A DNA stretch of 64,000 nucleotides from Calycina herbarum. Taxonomy: Eukaryota > Ascomycota > Leotiomycetes > Helotiales > Pezizellaceae. The notes below the pieces were generated by a model, which worked only from the letters and a program-made list of their open reading frames with translations, was not told the DNA's origin and did not search any database. The stretch spans positions 1 to 64,000 of the forward strand of contig LLEY01000036.1 of assembly GCA_001414485.1 (NCBI GenBank), given 5' to 3'. The first letter of the stretch is position 1; each line of letters begins with the position of its first letter. Position numbers and translations under genes: made by a program. Shown here piece after piece: positions 17,966 to 29,099 of the stretch.

Positions 17966-20900
17966 GGTGGTTGAAGAAGAGGACTGAAGAGAGAAGATGA
18001 AGATGATTGTGATGAAAAAAAGGTTTTCTCTGCCGGATTCTTGGGCGAATATATAGATTTTCACTTGAGAAGTTATGTTTACCTCTCACCTAAGAATACA
18101 CACACAAGACAGGCTGTACAATGATTTCCATGAAGTTGGAGTTATTCCGGCCCCGCCGAAAGACTATCAAGGTAAAATCCCCACGTTGAAGATGGAGTAG
18201 TGCTTGAGAAAAGAACAGCATGTAGATCATAATAGATCTCGTATGGAAGAGCTCTACCCGAGAAGATTCAACAATCCGATTCGTGAAAACCCCCTGCTCG
18301 TGGGGGAGTGATCATATAGAATTAACAACTGGTAAGTTATTAAGGCTGTTCGGTCTTCACTGGAAGATCGTCAGATTAAAGTTCATAAGACGTTTAGGAA
18401 TTATGAACCCCAACTGACGATATCTGGCCAAGAGAACCATTGTGCCCACCCGAGCATAGTTCCACGATGAGGTTCTGGAAAGCCAATTCAGATGATTTTG
18501 CATTAGAGTTTGTGGAGATCAAACCTGGAGCTCAGTCTATGCTTAAGCTGGTTAACCAACCACATCATTGAACAAGCATACGGACTAACCCGTAGCGTGT
18601 TTTGGAGTTGATGGGTCCACTATATATTCTCAGCCTCATTTCTAAAATAACCTCAACGGGGAGTTATGACCAACAACAATACTCACGTGTTAGAGTCACT
18701 GTGGAGAAATGTTTCGATCATTTACATGAACTGTGCTTAACCCCAATTGTTTCAACAACCCATCATAACGGTTGATAGAATTCGCGAAAATTACTCCTTG
18801 AAAAGCATTCGCCAAGAATTCTATATTCAGATTAGCTGACTCAGATATCACCGATAAAACAGATCATAATGTTACATAATTACATTGGGAGTTCCAAAAT
18901 ACTCACAATCTGCCAACTTGGACAGTAGTGCTCACTCCTACTTCGAAGTATAATTTCTGAAATGAGAAACCTTGGAGGCTGATTAGAGCCTTTCTCCATT
19001 ACTCCCCCCGCCATAGTGCTTCTATGAACCCTTGATTATATATTGAGAAAAGAGAATCGACTAGTAAGACGTTGAAAGTAAGTGCTTCATCAGAGTTCCA
19101 ACCACGAGCAATGCCTCATTTTCTGTGTCACTTCTCACTGTTAGGTAACTTCGTTGTTTTCATGACATAAGAATAAAGCTCGGGCTCGGAATAATTATTA
19201 TCCAACCCTATTTTTCACAACCCTTATGAATTTCAAGTCGTTTATGTCTACTTGAATCGCAAATTCATCTATGAAGCTTTATTGTCTAAGATAAGAGAGT
19301 AAAGATAATTAATAAAAAAAACAATATCAGATTTAAGAAACTACCTGTCTATCTACAGTATACATATTTTTCATTTTCAAAATAAATAAGTAAAGTTAGA
19401 TTATAAAATTAAAACTAAAGAATATCAAAATAACTATCTCTCTTAAGTTCCTATATCTATTTTCCTTTTTTAAAATAGTTTAGTAAACAGAATTCGTAGA
19501 GTTGTTATAAGATAGTAGTAGTGTATTTATCTTAACTCTATTTCAATATTGAAACTACTTCAAATAAGTTTTTAAGAGAACAGTAGTTCATCTAGCAAAA
19601 GTAAGATTGTCTTTAGTTAATTTAGAAGAAGTTAAAATGCACTAATATTGAAAGTAATTTAGACAATAGAATTAATTGACAAGAATAGCATCCGATTGTT
19701 AAATTTAAGGCTTGAGAAGTTGGAGGTTGGAAAGCTAAACAAGAGGGGCGAGATACTTGTTCATTTTGTGGCTTACTGAGCTTGGAGTTTGGAGCATCTC
19801 TTTGAGATTCCTTCAAAATGATTTGATGTTCTCTTTTCTGTCCCTCCTCATGCTTCCTGTACTCTTGAATGCCAGTACCATCTCGACATTCTATCCCGAA
19901 AATACGTTGTTTCTTGCAATCACACTCATATTTCTCGGAATTGTAGAGAGAGAAATTGGGAGAGCATTTCTACTATTCGGACTTAAAAAAGAATGTAAAG
20001 ACTTGACCTGTGGTCCTAGTTTTGGGTCTGGTTTATGTGGTTTCTTATTTCAAACTTCTAACTCCTAACGCCATCCTGTATTTGTATTTATATATGCTCC
20101 ACGAGCGCTCTCTTCTATCGCCACAAGCGCGTCATCATCTCTGCCACTAAATTTGCTAGCTAGAGCAAATCATATCCTATTTTGGAAGCGTGAAAGAGAC
20201 ACTAGGGAGTGAGTGACCTCCATAAAAACTAGAAATGCCTTCAAGCCCTCTCTGATTCTGTTGGAGCTGAAGTCCTTTGTTGAAACTGTCGTATTATATG
20301 TTCCGCAGCTTCTCAAACACCCTGGGGGGCTCATCTAATCTCAAGTGTTCTACTACCCATTCCCAACAGATTTGTGACAGCCACTCTATCATATGCGTTT
20401 TTGGCCATCTTCCTCACACCTATTTCGCATTCCTTGGAACTTTCTTTGGGCCGTGGGCCGTGAATGGCGGATATAATTCCTCCTTTCACTTGTACAATAT
20501 GTATTCCCGGATTTCTGGCATACCCTGAGACTTGCATTACCAAATTCCCATTCGGCATATAGAATATGAAGAGTTTTATCGTGGTCAGCGAGGTTATTTG
20601 GAGTTGAGAGGTTACAGCACTGGGTCGACAATCGTTACTGCGAAGTAAATTACAGAACACTACGAGGAGGAAGCTGTTGCTGATACTCTACACAGAGATG
20701 GCGCCGCGAGTTTGCGTAAAGTGGTAAAGACAGAATAAATGACTGAAAAGCCCGGAAGTTTTTGGCGGGAAATGGATTGAGAGAGAGAAAGTCTGAAAGT
20801 AAAAAAATGAAGTGAAGAGAGTGTCTAGAATATGTAGGCCAGCGCTACACCCCTAGTGATCCAGGACATAAATTTCATGTAGTTGAATGGCAAAAGCAAG

Positions 20901-21021
20901 ATAATATTATAAAAACTTCGTTAAAGACAGGAACGAGACTATGCTGGCGGTTGCACACCAACAAAGCATGCAATAGCACCATACAAACTCGCCCCACTTC
21001 ATACCACAACACTCTTAACAT
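17966..21021. other. 3 kb gene-free stretch with AT-rich relic
   Basis: No supported gene. 19270-19700 is strongly AT-rich with almost no CpG, consistent with a decayed or RIP-mutated repeat. A 103-codon frame at 19757-20068 contains hydrophobic runs but lacks any recognised domain. The rest shows no structure I can support. Confidence 0.5.
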
Positions 21022-21622
21022 CTAACCCTTGATCTCAAACTCCTTGAAAGCCACGGGAATATCCGTTGCAGCAGTCACATTCATTGAAAGCCCCGCCAAC
21101 CCTTCAAGTAGACGCTCGTCCATGTTCGCAATATTATACCTCTGCCCATCACCAAGATAAAACACGTCTGGCATCTGTGTTGATGTGCACGACTCCGGTG
21201 CCAAAGAGCATGCACCGCCCTCAACATCCCTCTTCGTCGATCGGAACCAATAGCCCGCACCTGTGTAACTTCCCACATTGAGACACTTATCGTGACCGCC
21301 AAATAATGTCTTCAGCCTATTGCAATAGCCTCTCTCGTGTCCTCTCAACTCGAGGTACCATTCAGATGGTATCGCCTGGAATGTAATGCTATTGACAGTT
21401 CCGGATGGAATACCGCAACATTGCTGTTGATTCAAGTTAGAGACTGCATGAGGGCTAGGAGCAGGCGGAGTGATAGTTGAGGAAAAGTATGTCTACATTT
21501 GGGTTAACTGCGCGGCACGCAAAGCCTCCACCGTCGGGAGTACAATCGTTATTGAATTCGAGATGAATATCGATAGCAGACGCCGTCATGGCAAGGCCGA
21601 GGATGATATCAATGTATTGCAT
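21022..21622 (-). CDS. Small secreted cysteine-containing protein, two exons
   Basis: Exons 21622-21497 and 21423-21022 give 175 aa; the 73-nt intron begins GTAGAC, has a CTAAC branch and ends CAG, joining CRAVNPN|QCCGIPSG. The N-terminus MQYIDIILGLAMTASAIDIH reads as a short signal peptide. Cysteines fall in NDC, FACR, QCCG, GYC, DKC, GACS and ESCT, giving eight in the mature part. I do not recognise the family. No basic linker, repeat or catalytic motif is seen. Its size, signal peptide and Cys content fit a secreted protein of fungal host- or substrate-interaction type, which is inference. It stands alone between gene-poor intervals on both sides. Confidence 0.75.
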
Positions 21623-22769
21623 ACTGAGTCGACGGGATGGTTGATTATTGAAGTGGCGAGATTTTGTGGCAGTTGAAGGATCGATGCAATGGAGGGCTTG
21701 GAAGTGATGGAGAAGTAACCTTAATATTCAAGGAGGTCTCCCTCTCTTTATACAAGTTTTCTACTTCCAAAGCGAGGATTTGTCGAATTTTCTCTATTGG
21801 TTCATGCGCTTGCTCGTAAAGAGCAACACAAGAACTATATTACTATCAAGCCTTTTGTATACCTCAAGGTTCGTACGAGTGAACACGACTGAGATCTCTT
21901 ATTAAGCATTTCATTCCTATTCATTGATCTGCTCGTAAGATATACCCGAAACAAAGCCCGTCGTTACTTTGAAATAACTAAGAGGACCTGGCATTGGGTT
22001 TCCGGGAATTTGGGCGCAGTTGGGTGAGTTCGATTGCTGATGGCTGCTTATACTTGCTTATTCTACTGTCAGATTGGCGGTCGTCAGCGCTTAAGGCACC
22101 ACAGGCGCTAAAGCCCCTATTATAAAGTTTACTACCTTTGCATTTCATCCTTTCATCTATACCCCTCAAGGAGGAGCGTAATGAAAGGGGTGGCTCAATA
22201 CATAGGAAAGAGAATTTAACGAGAAAAAGGAGGCATAAAACCCAAATGAATCAATGAGTGAAGACGATAATGACAAACGACGAATAGTAAACAAGGAGAG
22301 AAAGAATGAGAAAATGGGCACTTCAGAAAGAGATTACGAATATATTATTACGCCCCCCTAATTCATAATCTTCATTCTCGAATAATTTCTTGAACAGTTT
22401 GATGGAATATGAAAGGACGACAGGAAATTTCAATAATCAAACCTGTTATCACCCGACAGTCGGAACTTTGATCGTCTTCTAAACAATTCGGAAGACCAGA
22501 CAGTCGACCGCAAAGTAATCGTTGGAAGAATATAGATGATACATCTTCGTGGGGTAGAACATAAGGTGGTCGTGCTCGGGCTTGTCTCAACCTCCAGCTC
22601 ATTCAGTTGTTTGACCTTCGCTTGCATCAAAAAATATTTGATCGACTTGAACCCCTATTTTCGAATTGCTTGGGATTGACCTTCGATATGGCCAGCCAAA
22701 ATCGTGAGTCGCCTGCCAAAAGTCTCAAGATGGTTGGAGAATTGATACGGGTTGCGATATTGTTGCTCC
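21623..22769. other. Gene-free interval upstream of the secreted protein gene
   Basis: No supported gene or RNA. It holds the promoter of the secreted-protein gene and the 3' region of TRAPPC13. Confidence 0.45.
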
Positions 22770-23829
22770 TCACCCAACCAACTTAGCACCCAAATTCCCC
22801 GTGCTCAAGAACCCCCGATTGCCCATAGTCCCTCTCCACCCCAAACTCAAACTTCCAAAAACCACCCTCCCTTCCTGCACCTCCCTCTCAAAACCCCCCT
22901 CAACTTCCTCCAGCAGAAAGCAAACTTGCTGTACATCACCCGGCATGAGCACGGGTTTCTCTCCTTTCCCCTCAATATCGATCTCCCAATTCAAGCCCTT
23001 TCCAGCAAACCCCGGTTTGGTATCGAGTTCAACGGTATCGAGGACTATAGTTTCTTCGCCGCAGTTCTCGAGTTGTGCTTCGAGCGCCCAATTTCGCAGC
23101 GAGGAAGAGGATGAAGAGGGTAGAAGACCGGTTTTAGTGCGGACTACCATACACCCTTTACAAACAAATTGATATAATTTCCTGAATGTCCTAACCTTCC
23201 CGCTCGTCGCTGTCGTTTCAGTGTAAGTGACTGTGACTGCTAAAACATGGCTTCCCTCTTCTTTTAAATCGAAATTCACGACTTTTTGTAGACTCCTTGA
23301 AGGCGGTAAATCCACACCCGACTCGTATCTCTTTTCATCTTCCTCCCCTTCTCCGCTTTGCATCTCTGGACCAAGAACCAGAGGTATAGGAATCTTGGAA
23401 GAGGGAATCTTCATTTCGGCTTCGATTCGTACATTGCTTATCGTCTTCGCATTTGAGGAACCAGCAAGTATCTCGTTGTTGGCACATAATGTGCAACTGA
23501 ATGTTTCCCCAACATACGCAGAGCCGAAAGCTGGTGGGAGAGTAAGGAGAGGGGAGAGGATGAAAGCGTCGTTTTTCGACGAAGGGTATGCGAGGGAGGA
23601 GGAAAGGGCGGGGAAGACGTTCGGGGAGTCTGATGGAGAGGGCGAGGGCGTTGGTAAGGGAAGAGGATGTTGAATTGAGAGGGAGGGTCGTGAAAGCCTG
23701 GGGATCAATTAGTCTGCGAGGTATTGTTTTTGTTGGAATGGGTATAGGTACTTACCTCAATACCTTGAGGGAAACAGAATGCGGTTCCTTGACCGCATCT
23801 CCTGGATTAGCACCGCGCTGTTGCGCCAT
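22770..23829 (-). CDS. TRAPPC13 (DUF974) homologue, TRAPP vesicle-tethering complex subunit, two exons
   Basis: Exons 23829-23756 and 23697-22770 give 333 aa; the 58-nt intron (GTAAGT...CAG) joins SVSLKVLR|LSRPSL. TRAPPC13 is a peripheral subunit of the TRAPPII/III tethering complexes at the Golgi. Seen: MAQQRGANPGDAVKEPHSVSLKVLRLSRPSL (the conserved N-terminal strand 'SLKVMRLSRP'), SAYVGETFSCTLCANNE, EGSHVLAVTVTY, KLYQFVCKGCMVVRTK and LEAQLENCGEETIVLDTVEL, in family order. The C-terminal FGSLSLGWRGTMGNRGFLSTGNL matches 'lGkLdI.WRt.mGe.GrLqTs.L' of DUF974. The Ser/Pro-rich insertion at residues ~30-60 is fungal-type. It is divergent from the SET-domain gene across 231 bp. Confidence 0.9.
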
Positions 23830-24060
23830 ATTCCCTCACTCCTCAATCCATACAATACGTGTCACAAGAAAAGGAATAATTCTCGTGTTTCTTCGTAATG
23901 CGCGAGAGCTGATCAACCTGACGTTGTTGTCTCAAAAAAGAGTGCGGGGATGCCCTACTGCCTTCTTATCGCGACAGGGCATCTCATCTCAAAATAAAAA
24001 ACAACCACATCGGGCCTCTTACCAAAATAATCTCAAAATATCCATAGGCTCACAAACAAA

Positions 24061-24783
24061 ATGGCATCCTCAACTACAGGGTCTTCCACCACAAGTGATA
24101 TCTCCACTGGAATCCCTCTCCAAAGAGCAGAAGGTCTATTATTAGTTCTCAATACACCAAAAGGTTCCTTCCCTCCCTGTCAAACATATTCACCCAAATT
24201 CCACAGTTCATTTTTGACTAACAAAAACATCTGGGAATAGGCCGTGGAGTCTTCGCCAGTAGAGATATCCCCTCGCGAACAGTCCTAGAGATATGTCCCG
24301 TCCTGGTCCTCGATCCGGTAGAAAACGAGAAACACATCAAGGAAACAGAGTTGTACCATTACACATAGTTGGTTCACCCCCACATGATACTCCCTCCCCT
24401 TCATGCATTTCAGACTAAAAATCACCCACAGTAACTGGCCTCTCGCACCTTCAAATCAAGTCGGAAACATCCCTCGAAAACAAGTCAACGGATCCCCAAA
24501 ACCACCCATCCAAACCCAAGCAATAATCCTCGGCCTAGGAAGCATGTTCAACCACTCCGTGCCCAATCAAAATGTTGGATGGGATCGAGACGTCGCCAAC
24601 AAATTGATGACCTATACAGCATTACGGAATATCAAAGCAGGAGAGGAACTATGTATTTCCTACGGTCAACGTCTCACTTTCAAAGATACCGAGGAAATGG
24701 AAGAGGAAGTTGTCATTGCACCCGGCCAACCCGGATCGGAAGATTGGACTGAAGTTATGAATTACATTGACTACATTGATTGA
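24061..24783 (+). CDS. Small SET-domain protein, three exons
   Basis: Exons 24061-24163, 24241-24367 and 24432-24783 give 193 aa. SET domains transfer methyl groups from S-adenosylmethionine to lysines. Seen in order: GRGVFASRDIPSRTVLEICPV (GxG cofactor strand, start of exon 2), HYTYNW joined across intron 2, LGLGSMFNHSVPNQNVGW (the NHSxxPN pseudoknot motif) and ALRNIKAGEELCISYG (GEELxxxYG). There are no pre-SET or post-SET cysteine clusters, so it is a stand-alone SET protein whose substrate cannot be deduced. The first intron donor (GTTCCT) and second (GTTGGT) are weak, but phase and motif continuity support both. The gene is short and lies directly opposite TRAPPC13. Confidence 0.88.
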
Positions 24784-25041
24784 TTGGGAAAATTGGGAAA
24801 ATCGGACTCTTTTCATTTGGTATTGGGGCTTTGCATTATCGGCGTTTGGGGGCATTCACCGTTAACATGGGAAGAGAGCAATTACTCGGAGTAGTGTACA
24901 TTGAAAAATGAGGTATCCTGCAATTTTGTTTTTCCACCGCCCAAATGACCACCCGACAAATTGATCCGACCCTAGAAATGCATGAGACAAGCTAAAGAAG
25001 CAGTAAGGAGAGTCAGATGAGAAAGTGTGTCAAAAGACGAA

Positions 25042-27363
25042 TCACATTCCTGGTGGTGGAGGGACCTGGAAGAGAAAGTTAGTTTTGTCTTGTCACACCA
25101 CCAGGGGGTGCAGGAGGAATTCGTAACTGGTCAAGAGCCGAATATCTCTACTTTATTCTCTCGATTGTTCGATCAAGACTCGGAGAATGAGTTCGAGTAT
25201 CTTACAGGGCTCGAACAATTTGGTTCACGCCACCTCTATTCTTCTAAAAGAGTTGGGAGAATTTGTAGCTTGGCAGGCGCCTTGGACCACAGTCACGAAT
25301 TCCTGCAACCCCTGGTGACACGAGGGAAGGTTCTCAACTTACAGCATTATAACCACCAGCACCTGGAGCAGATCCTGGGGGAGGTGGAGGAGGTGCCTCG
25401 CTTGGTGGTGGTGGGGGAGCAGAAGAACCTGGCGGACCCGGAGGAGCAGCTGGTTGTTGAGCAGCCTGTGCATAGTACTGTTGGTAAGCTGCAACATATC
25501 CGGCATAACCACCATAAGCTGCGTAGGGATCTCCTCCATTAGCAGCATAATATTGAGCGTACTGAGCAGCATAGTCAGCTTGTGCAGTTGGACTACCAGC
25601 TCCAGGTGCTGCCGGGGTAGTTGGACTCATGGCTGCGCCTGGCGTGGGAGGAGCTGGTGAGTTGTTATTGTAACTTCCATACCCACCGCCGCCTCCATTG
25701 TGTCGATCTCCTCTGTCACCTCGGTCACCACGATCTCCACGATCATTGTGATTTCCGCGGTCCCCACCATAAGAGTTGGATCTGTCAGGAGCACGATCAC
25801 CGTACCCACGTTCACCTCCGTAACCAGTGCTTGGAGCTCCATAGCCACGTTGTGGTGGTGGTCTGGTCTTAAACTCCTCATACTGGTCTCTGACATTCTT
25901 TAGCAAGTCCTCGCAGAGTTCCTTTGCTTGCTTGACCTTTTCTGGATCAGGACCACTAGAGACAATCAGCGATATACCAGAATTGCATGCAAGAATACTT
26001 ACGCAACATGCAAATACATGTCATCCTCACTCTCACGACCGGTACCATGCTCCATGAAACCAGAGCCCCGTCCTTTGATTTGGACACGACATTGTGTTTC
26101 TTGCTGGATATGTTTGACATAAGCACCTCCATGACCAACGACCTGAGCACGAAGATTAAAACCTGGAATAGGAACAAAATCAATAGGGATTTTCTCTTCA
26201 GGCCATTTTTTCTATATTCATGTCAGTATTCCGAGATATGCTAATAAAAAAAATTTCTACTCACTCTGCCAAATTCATCTCTCTCGAAATTCTCTGGCTC
26301 TCGGCGGCGGAATCTTCGTTCGTCAACTAGATTAGGGAGTTCCTGCTTCATTAATTCCTCAATCTTTTGGACTGCTTGCTCGAGACCTCGCTTGGTGGTA
26401 CTCGTAACGTGGAGATAAAGTGGCGGATTCTAGAAATAATATTAGTTTTGTGTCTTCAAGAATGTGGATTTGCTACTTACAGCGGCCGTTGCCATGCTTT
26501 TATCAGGATAATAATTTCCACGCGTGGTGACATCTTGAAAAGTCAACATGAAAGCTCTCTAAAAAAAAAACATTAAGTTGTAGACATAGGTGTAGCGTAC
26601 CAGCTCCGGTATCTTCTTTGATCTAGATGTCACGCAGCGGTCGTCAGCAGATGCCAATAGGTAGATTTCTTCAGTAAGTGCTAAGTTTGAGCTTCAGGTA
26701 AGCTTGAAAGTCCCGACAACATAAAAGGCCATAAGCCAGGGAAAGGAAAAGAATGAGTATTGGGCCCCAAAGTAGCTATGTCTGATGAGGAAGAGCCTGA
26801 GTGTATCAGTGGAGTATTAACACAAGGAGTATTTACCATCTTTTGCGTAGAACCCTTGGTCAGTGTATAACGATTGCGGAGGTCATTGACTTCGATGTCT
26901 TTGATATAATCGCCATCGGCAATGTACATCTCACCATTTACTTGTGCTGCGCTGTTATTTGCTCCCCCGTTACCCCCTGGCGAAGCTGATGCGGCAGCTG
27001 GAGGTTCTTGGGATCGGATCGGTGGGACGTCGACATGTTGAATTCCTTTCTTGGCTTGAATTTGCGCGTTGATTCTTGCGGCGGCGGCGGCTGTTGAAAA
27101 GAGGTTAGCAGGGTGCATCATATATATGGAGGCTTCTGTGGGCACAAACCTGCTGCTGCTGCGGGATCAACGGCACTCTTCTTTGGACCATCGGTTGCAG
27201 GGCTTTCAGTCTTTTGTTCGATAGGACTTCTGCTTCGTCGAGACTCGGTCTTTTTGGTAGGCGGGGATCTTGATCTTCTGTCAAATCGCGAGGCTCTCTT
27301 TGGCTCAGGTTCTTTCTGATCAAAGCGCGAGCGCTTTGCCGTGCGTCGCTCCGTATCATCCAT
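25042..27363 (-). CDS. KHDC4/Blom7-like KH-domain RNA-binding protein, eight exons
   Basis: Exons 27363-27150, 27090-26837, 26622-26601 (22 nt), 26533-26481, 26429-26265, 26211-26003, 25955-25343 and 25065-25042 (24 nt). KHDC4/Blom7alpha is a spliceosome-associated KH protein. Seen: an RS/basic N-terminus (RSRSPPTKKTESRRSRSP), first KH-like block NDLRNRYTLTKGSTQKMIKE..GADVTTRGNYYP, LPNLVDERRFRRREPENF, then the strong second KH-type block FNLRAQVVGHGGAYVKHIQQ.. and GRGSGFMEHGTGRESEDDMYLHV. The C-terminus is Gly/Tyr/Pro-rich, ending with a poly-Pro run. Reading past exon 7 would stop at 25334 (NAVS*). A GTAAGT donor at exactly that point and a distant CAG instead append VPPPPGM, which fits the tail better. 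Divergent from ILV6. Confidence 0.87.
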
Positions 27364-27753
27364 CTTTGAAGGATGCTACAATAACGCTGTAGACCGGATG
27401 TGGTGGTTGCGGCGCAAAGAGTTGACGGAAGGAAGGGAACCGATTTCGTGAAAAGGTAGCCTGCAGACGCACGGGGTACATTTCAGCCTCATGACTTTGC
27501 CGTTGGTGTGGTTGGTGGCAGGAGTGGATACAAAGAACCCCAGAATCGCTAAAAGCTGGTGAAGCTAGCCTCGTTGGTGCCCCAGCACTTTTCCTGCCCG
27601 ATAATCGGCCTCCGCTCCACCAACTCTCAATCCCGACCGTCTCGTCCAAATTGACTCACCTACATTTCTCAATTGCTTCAGACATTGTGAAGGAGGACGG
27701 GCAAAACACCCCAAATATCACTCACAGCCTTCACCGGCACCACATCTACCACT
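27364..27753. promoter_or_regulatory. Divergent promoter of the KH protein and ILV6
   Basis: 390 bp between two start codons. No specific operator was identified. Confidence 0.4.
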
Positions 27754-28779
27754 ATGGCATCCCGAAAAGCCATCTTGGCGTTGCCAATTCGTGCGGCCAT
27801 CCCTCGAACATCCACCGCCCTGCTATCGCGACAGCAATTGCGAGCAGAATCCACAGCTTCCTCCACCTCAGCTCTCGCATACAAAGCTCTCCATAAACGC
27901 ATCTACCCCCTCCCAAAATCCGATTCCCCTCCTTCTTGGTCTGCCCAAGCAGCCGTCTCCAACATCCTCTACGAAACTCCCACCCCCTCTGTTGCCCCTC
28001 CAAAACGTCACATCCTCAACTGCCTGGTGCAAAACGAGCCCGGAGTCCTCTCCCGCGTCTCGGGCATTCTCGCAGCACGAGGCTTCAACATCGACTCCTT
28101 AGTAGTCTGCCACACCGAAGTCGAAGACCTTTCACGGATGACAATCGTCTTATCAGGACAAGATGGTGTAGTAGAGCAAGCACGACGCCAATTGGAAGAT
28201 CTAGTCCCCGTCTGGGCAGTTTTAGACTACACTACTGCGCCTCTAGTTCAACGAGAACTCCTCCTCGCAAAGATCAACATCCTCGGTCCTGAATACTTTG
28301 AAGAATTACAAGCTCATCACCGAGAAATCACTGCCAGTGAGGGTGAGACTTTGGAGGAGCAGGAAGAATGGGCATTACGACGATCCGAGGCCAAGAAGCT
28401 GGGCGAGGATTTCCATCCTAGTAAACTAGCGCTCTCTGAGGCTTTGAGACATAAACATGAGCATTTGAAATCTATTACTTATTTCACACATCAATTTGGT
28501 GGTAAAGTCCTGGATATCAGCACGAATAGCTGTATCGTCGAAGTGTAAGTAGCTCATGATCTCATTCAAAATAACCTCATACTAACATACCCCAACAGCT
28601 CAGCAAAACCAGTCCGAATTGACTCCTTCATGAAACTCATCTCCCCCTTCGGAATCCTCGAATCCGCACGAACAGGTCTCATGGCCCTCCCCCGCTCCCC
28701 TCTCTACGGCGCCAACGAAACGGAGCTCATCAAAGAAGCCGACGACATCATAGATGCTAGCACTCTCCCCCCAGGATAA
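27754..28779 (+). CDS. ILV6: Acetolactate synthase small (regulatory) subunit, mitochondrial, two exons
   Basis: Exons 27754-28544 and 28599-28779 give 323 aa; the 54-nt intron (GTAAGT...CAG) splits a Val codon. ILV6 stimulates the catalytic subunit ILV2 in the first common step of valine, isoleucine and leucine synthesis and confers valine feedback. Seen: an Arg/Ser/Ala-rich presequence (MASRKAILALPIRAAIPRTS), the ACT domain HILNCLVQNEPGVLSRVSGILAARGFNIDSL around residues 85-165 with GVLSRVSG and NIDSLVV, LVPVWAVLDY, ELLLAKINILGPEY, then the C-terminal ALS_ss_C domain KSITYFTHQFGGKVLDIS, with SFMKLISPFGILESARTGL provided by exon 2. Length is normal. Divergent from the KH-domain gene. Confidence 0.95.
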
Positions 28780-29099
28780 ATTTCTCAATATTAGAAAGGT
28801 TCAACTCACGTGGTAAAAACAAAACTGTATTTGGTGCACGGCGTTGATTTATTCAGATGAGGGAGGCAATTTCGGATGTTGTAGAATAGAAACTGGGTGG
28901 ATAGTAGCTGAAACTTTGCGTCTATCTAATCTATACATTGAAATCAACCCCTTTCCTTCCTCTTCTCTAAACGCCCTCATATTGCTATTGTGACAAAGCC
29001 CTTGTTTACCCCTTGTCCCCTCCATTATCCAAAAACCCCAAAGCCATAATGCAGTAAGGAAAAAGAGCTATACACAATCAATGGAACGAAAACAAACAA
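28780..29099. other. Convergent 3' intergenic gap
   Basis: 320 bp between two stop codons. No gene or repeat is supported. Confidence 0.4.

Noticed and set aside
19757..20068. 103-aa hydrophobic open frame as a membrane protein gene
   Set aside because: No homology recognised, no splice-linked exons, located beside an AT-rich relic; likely chance.
20331..20660. 109-aa minus-strand open frame
   Set aside because: No recognised domain; first codon and context are poor.
25334..25345. Natural stop of the KH-domain protein at NAVS
   Set aside because: A perfect GTAAGT donor lies exactly there, and a distant acceptor adds a poly-Pro end that suits the protein. Kept only as a possible retained form.
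27678..28003. Minus-strand frames opposite ILV6
   Set aside because: Antisense shadows of the well-supported ILV6 coding sequence.
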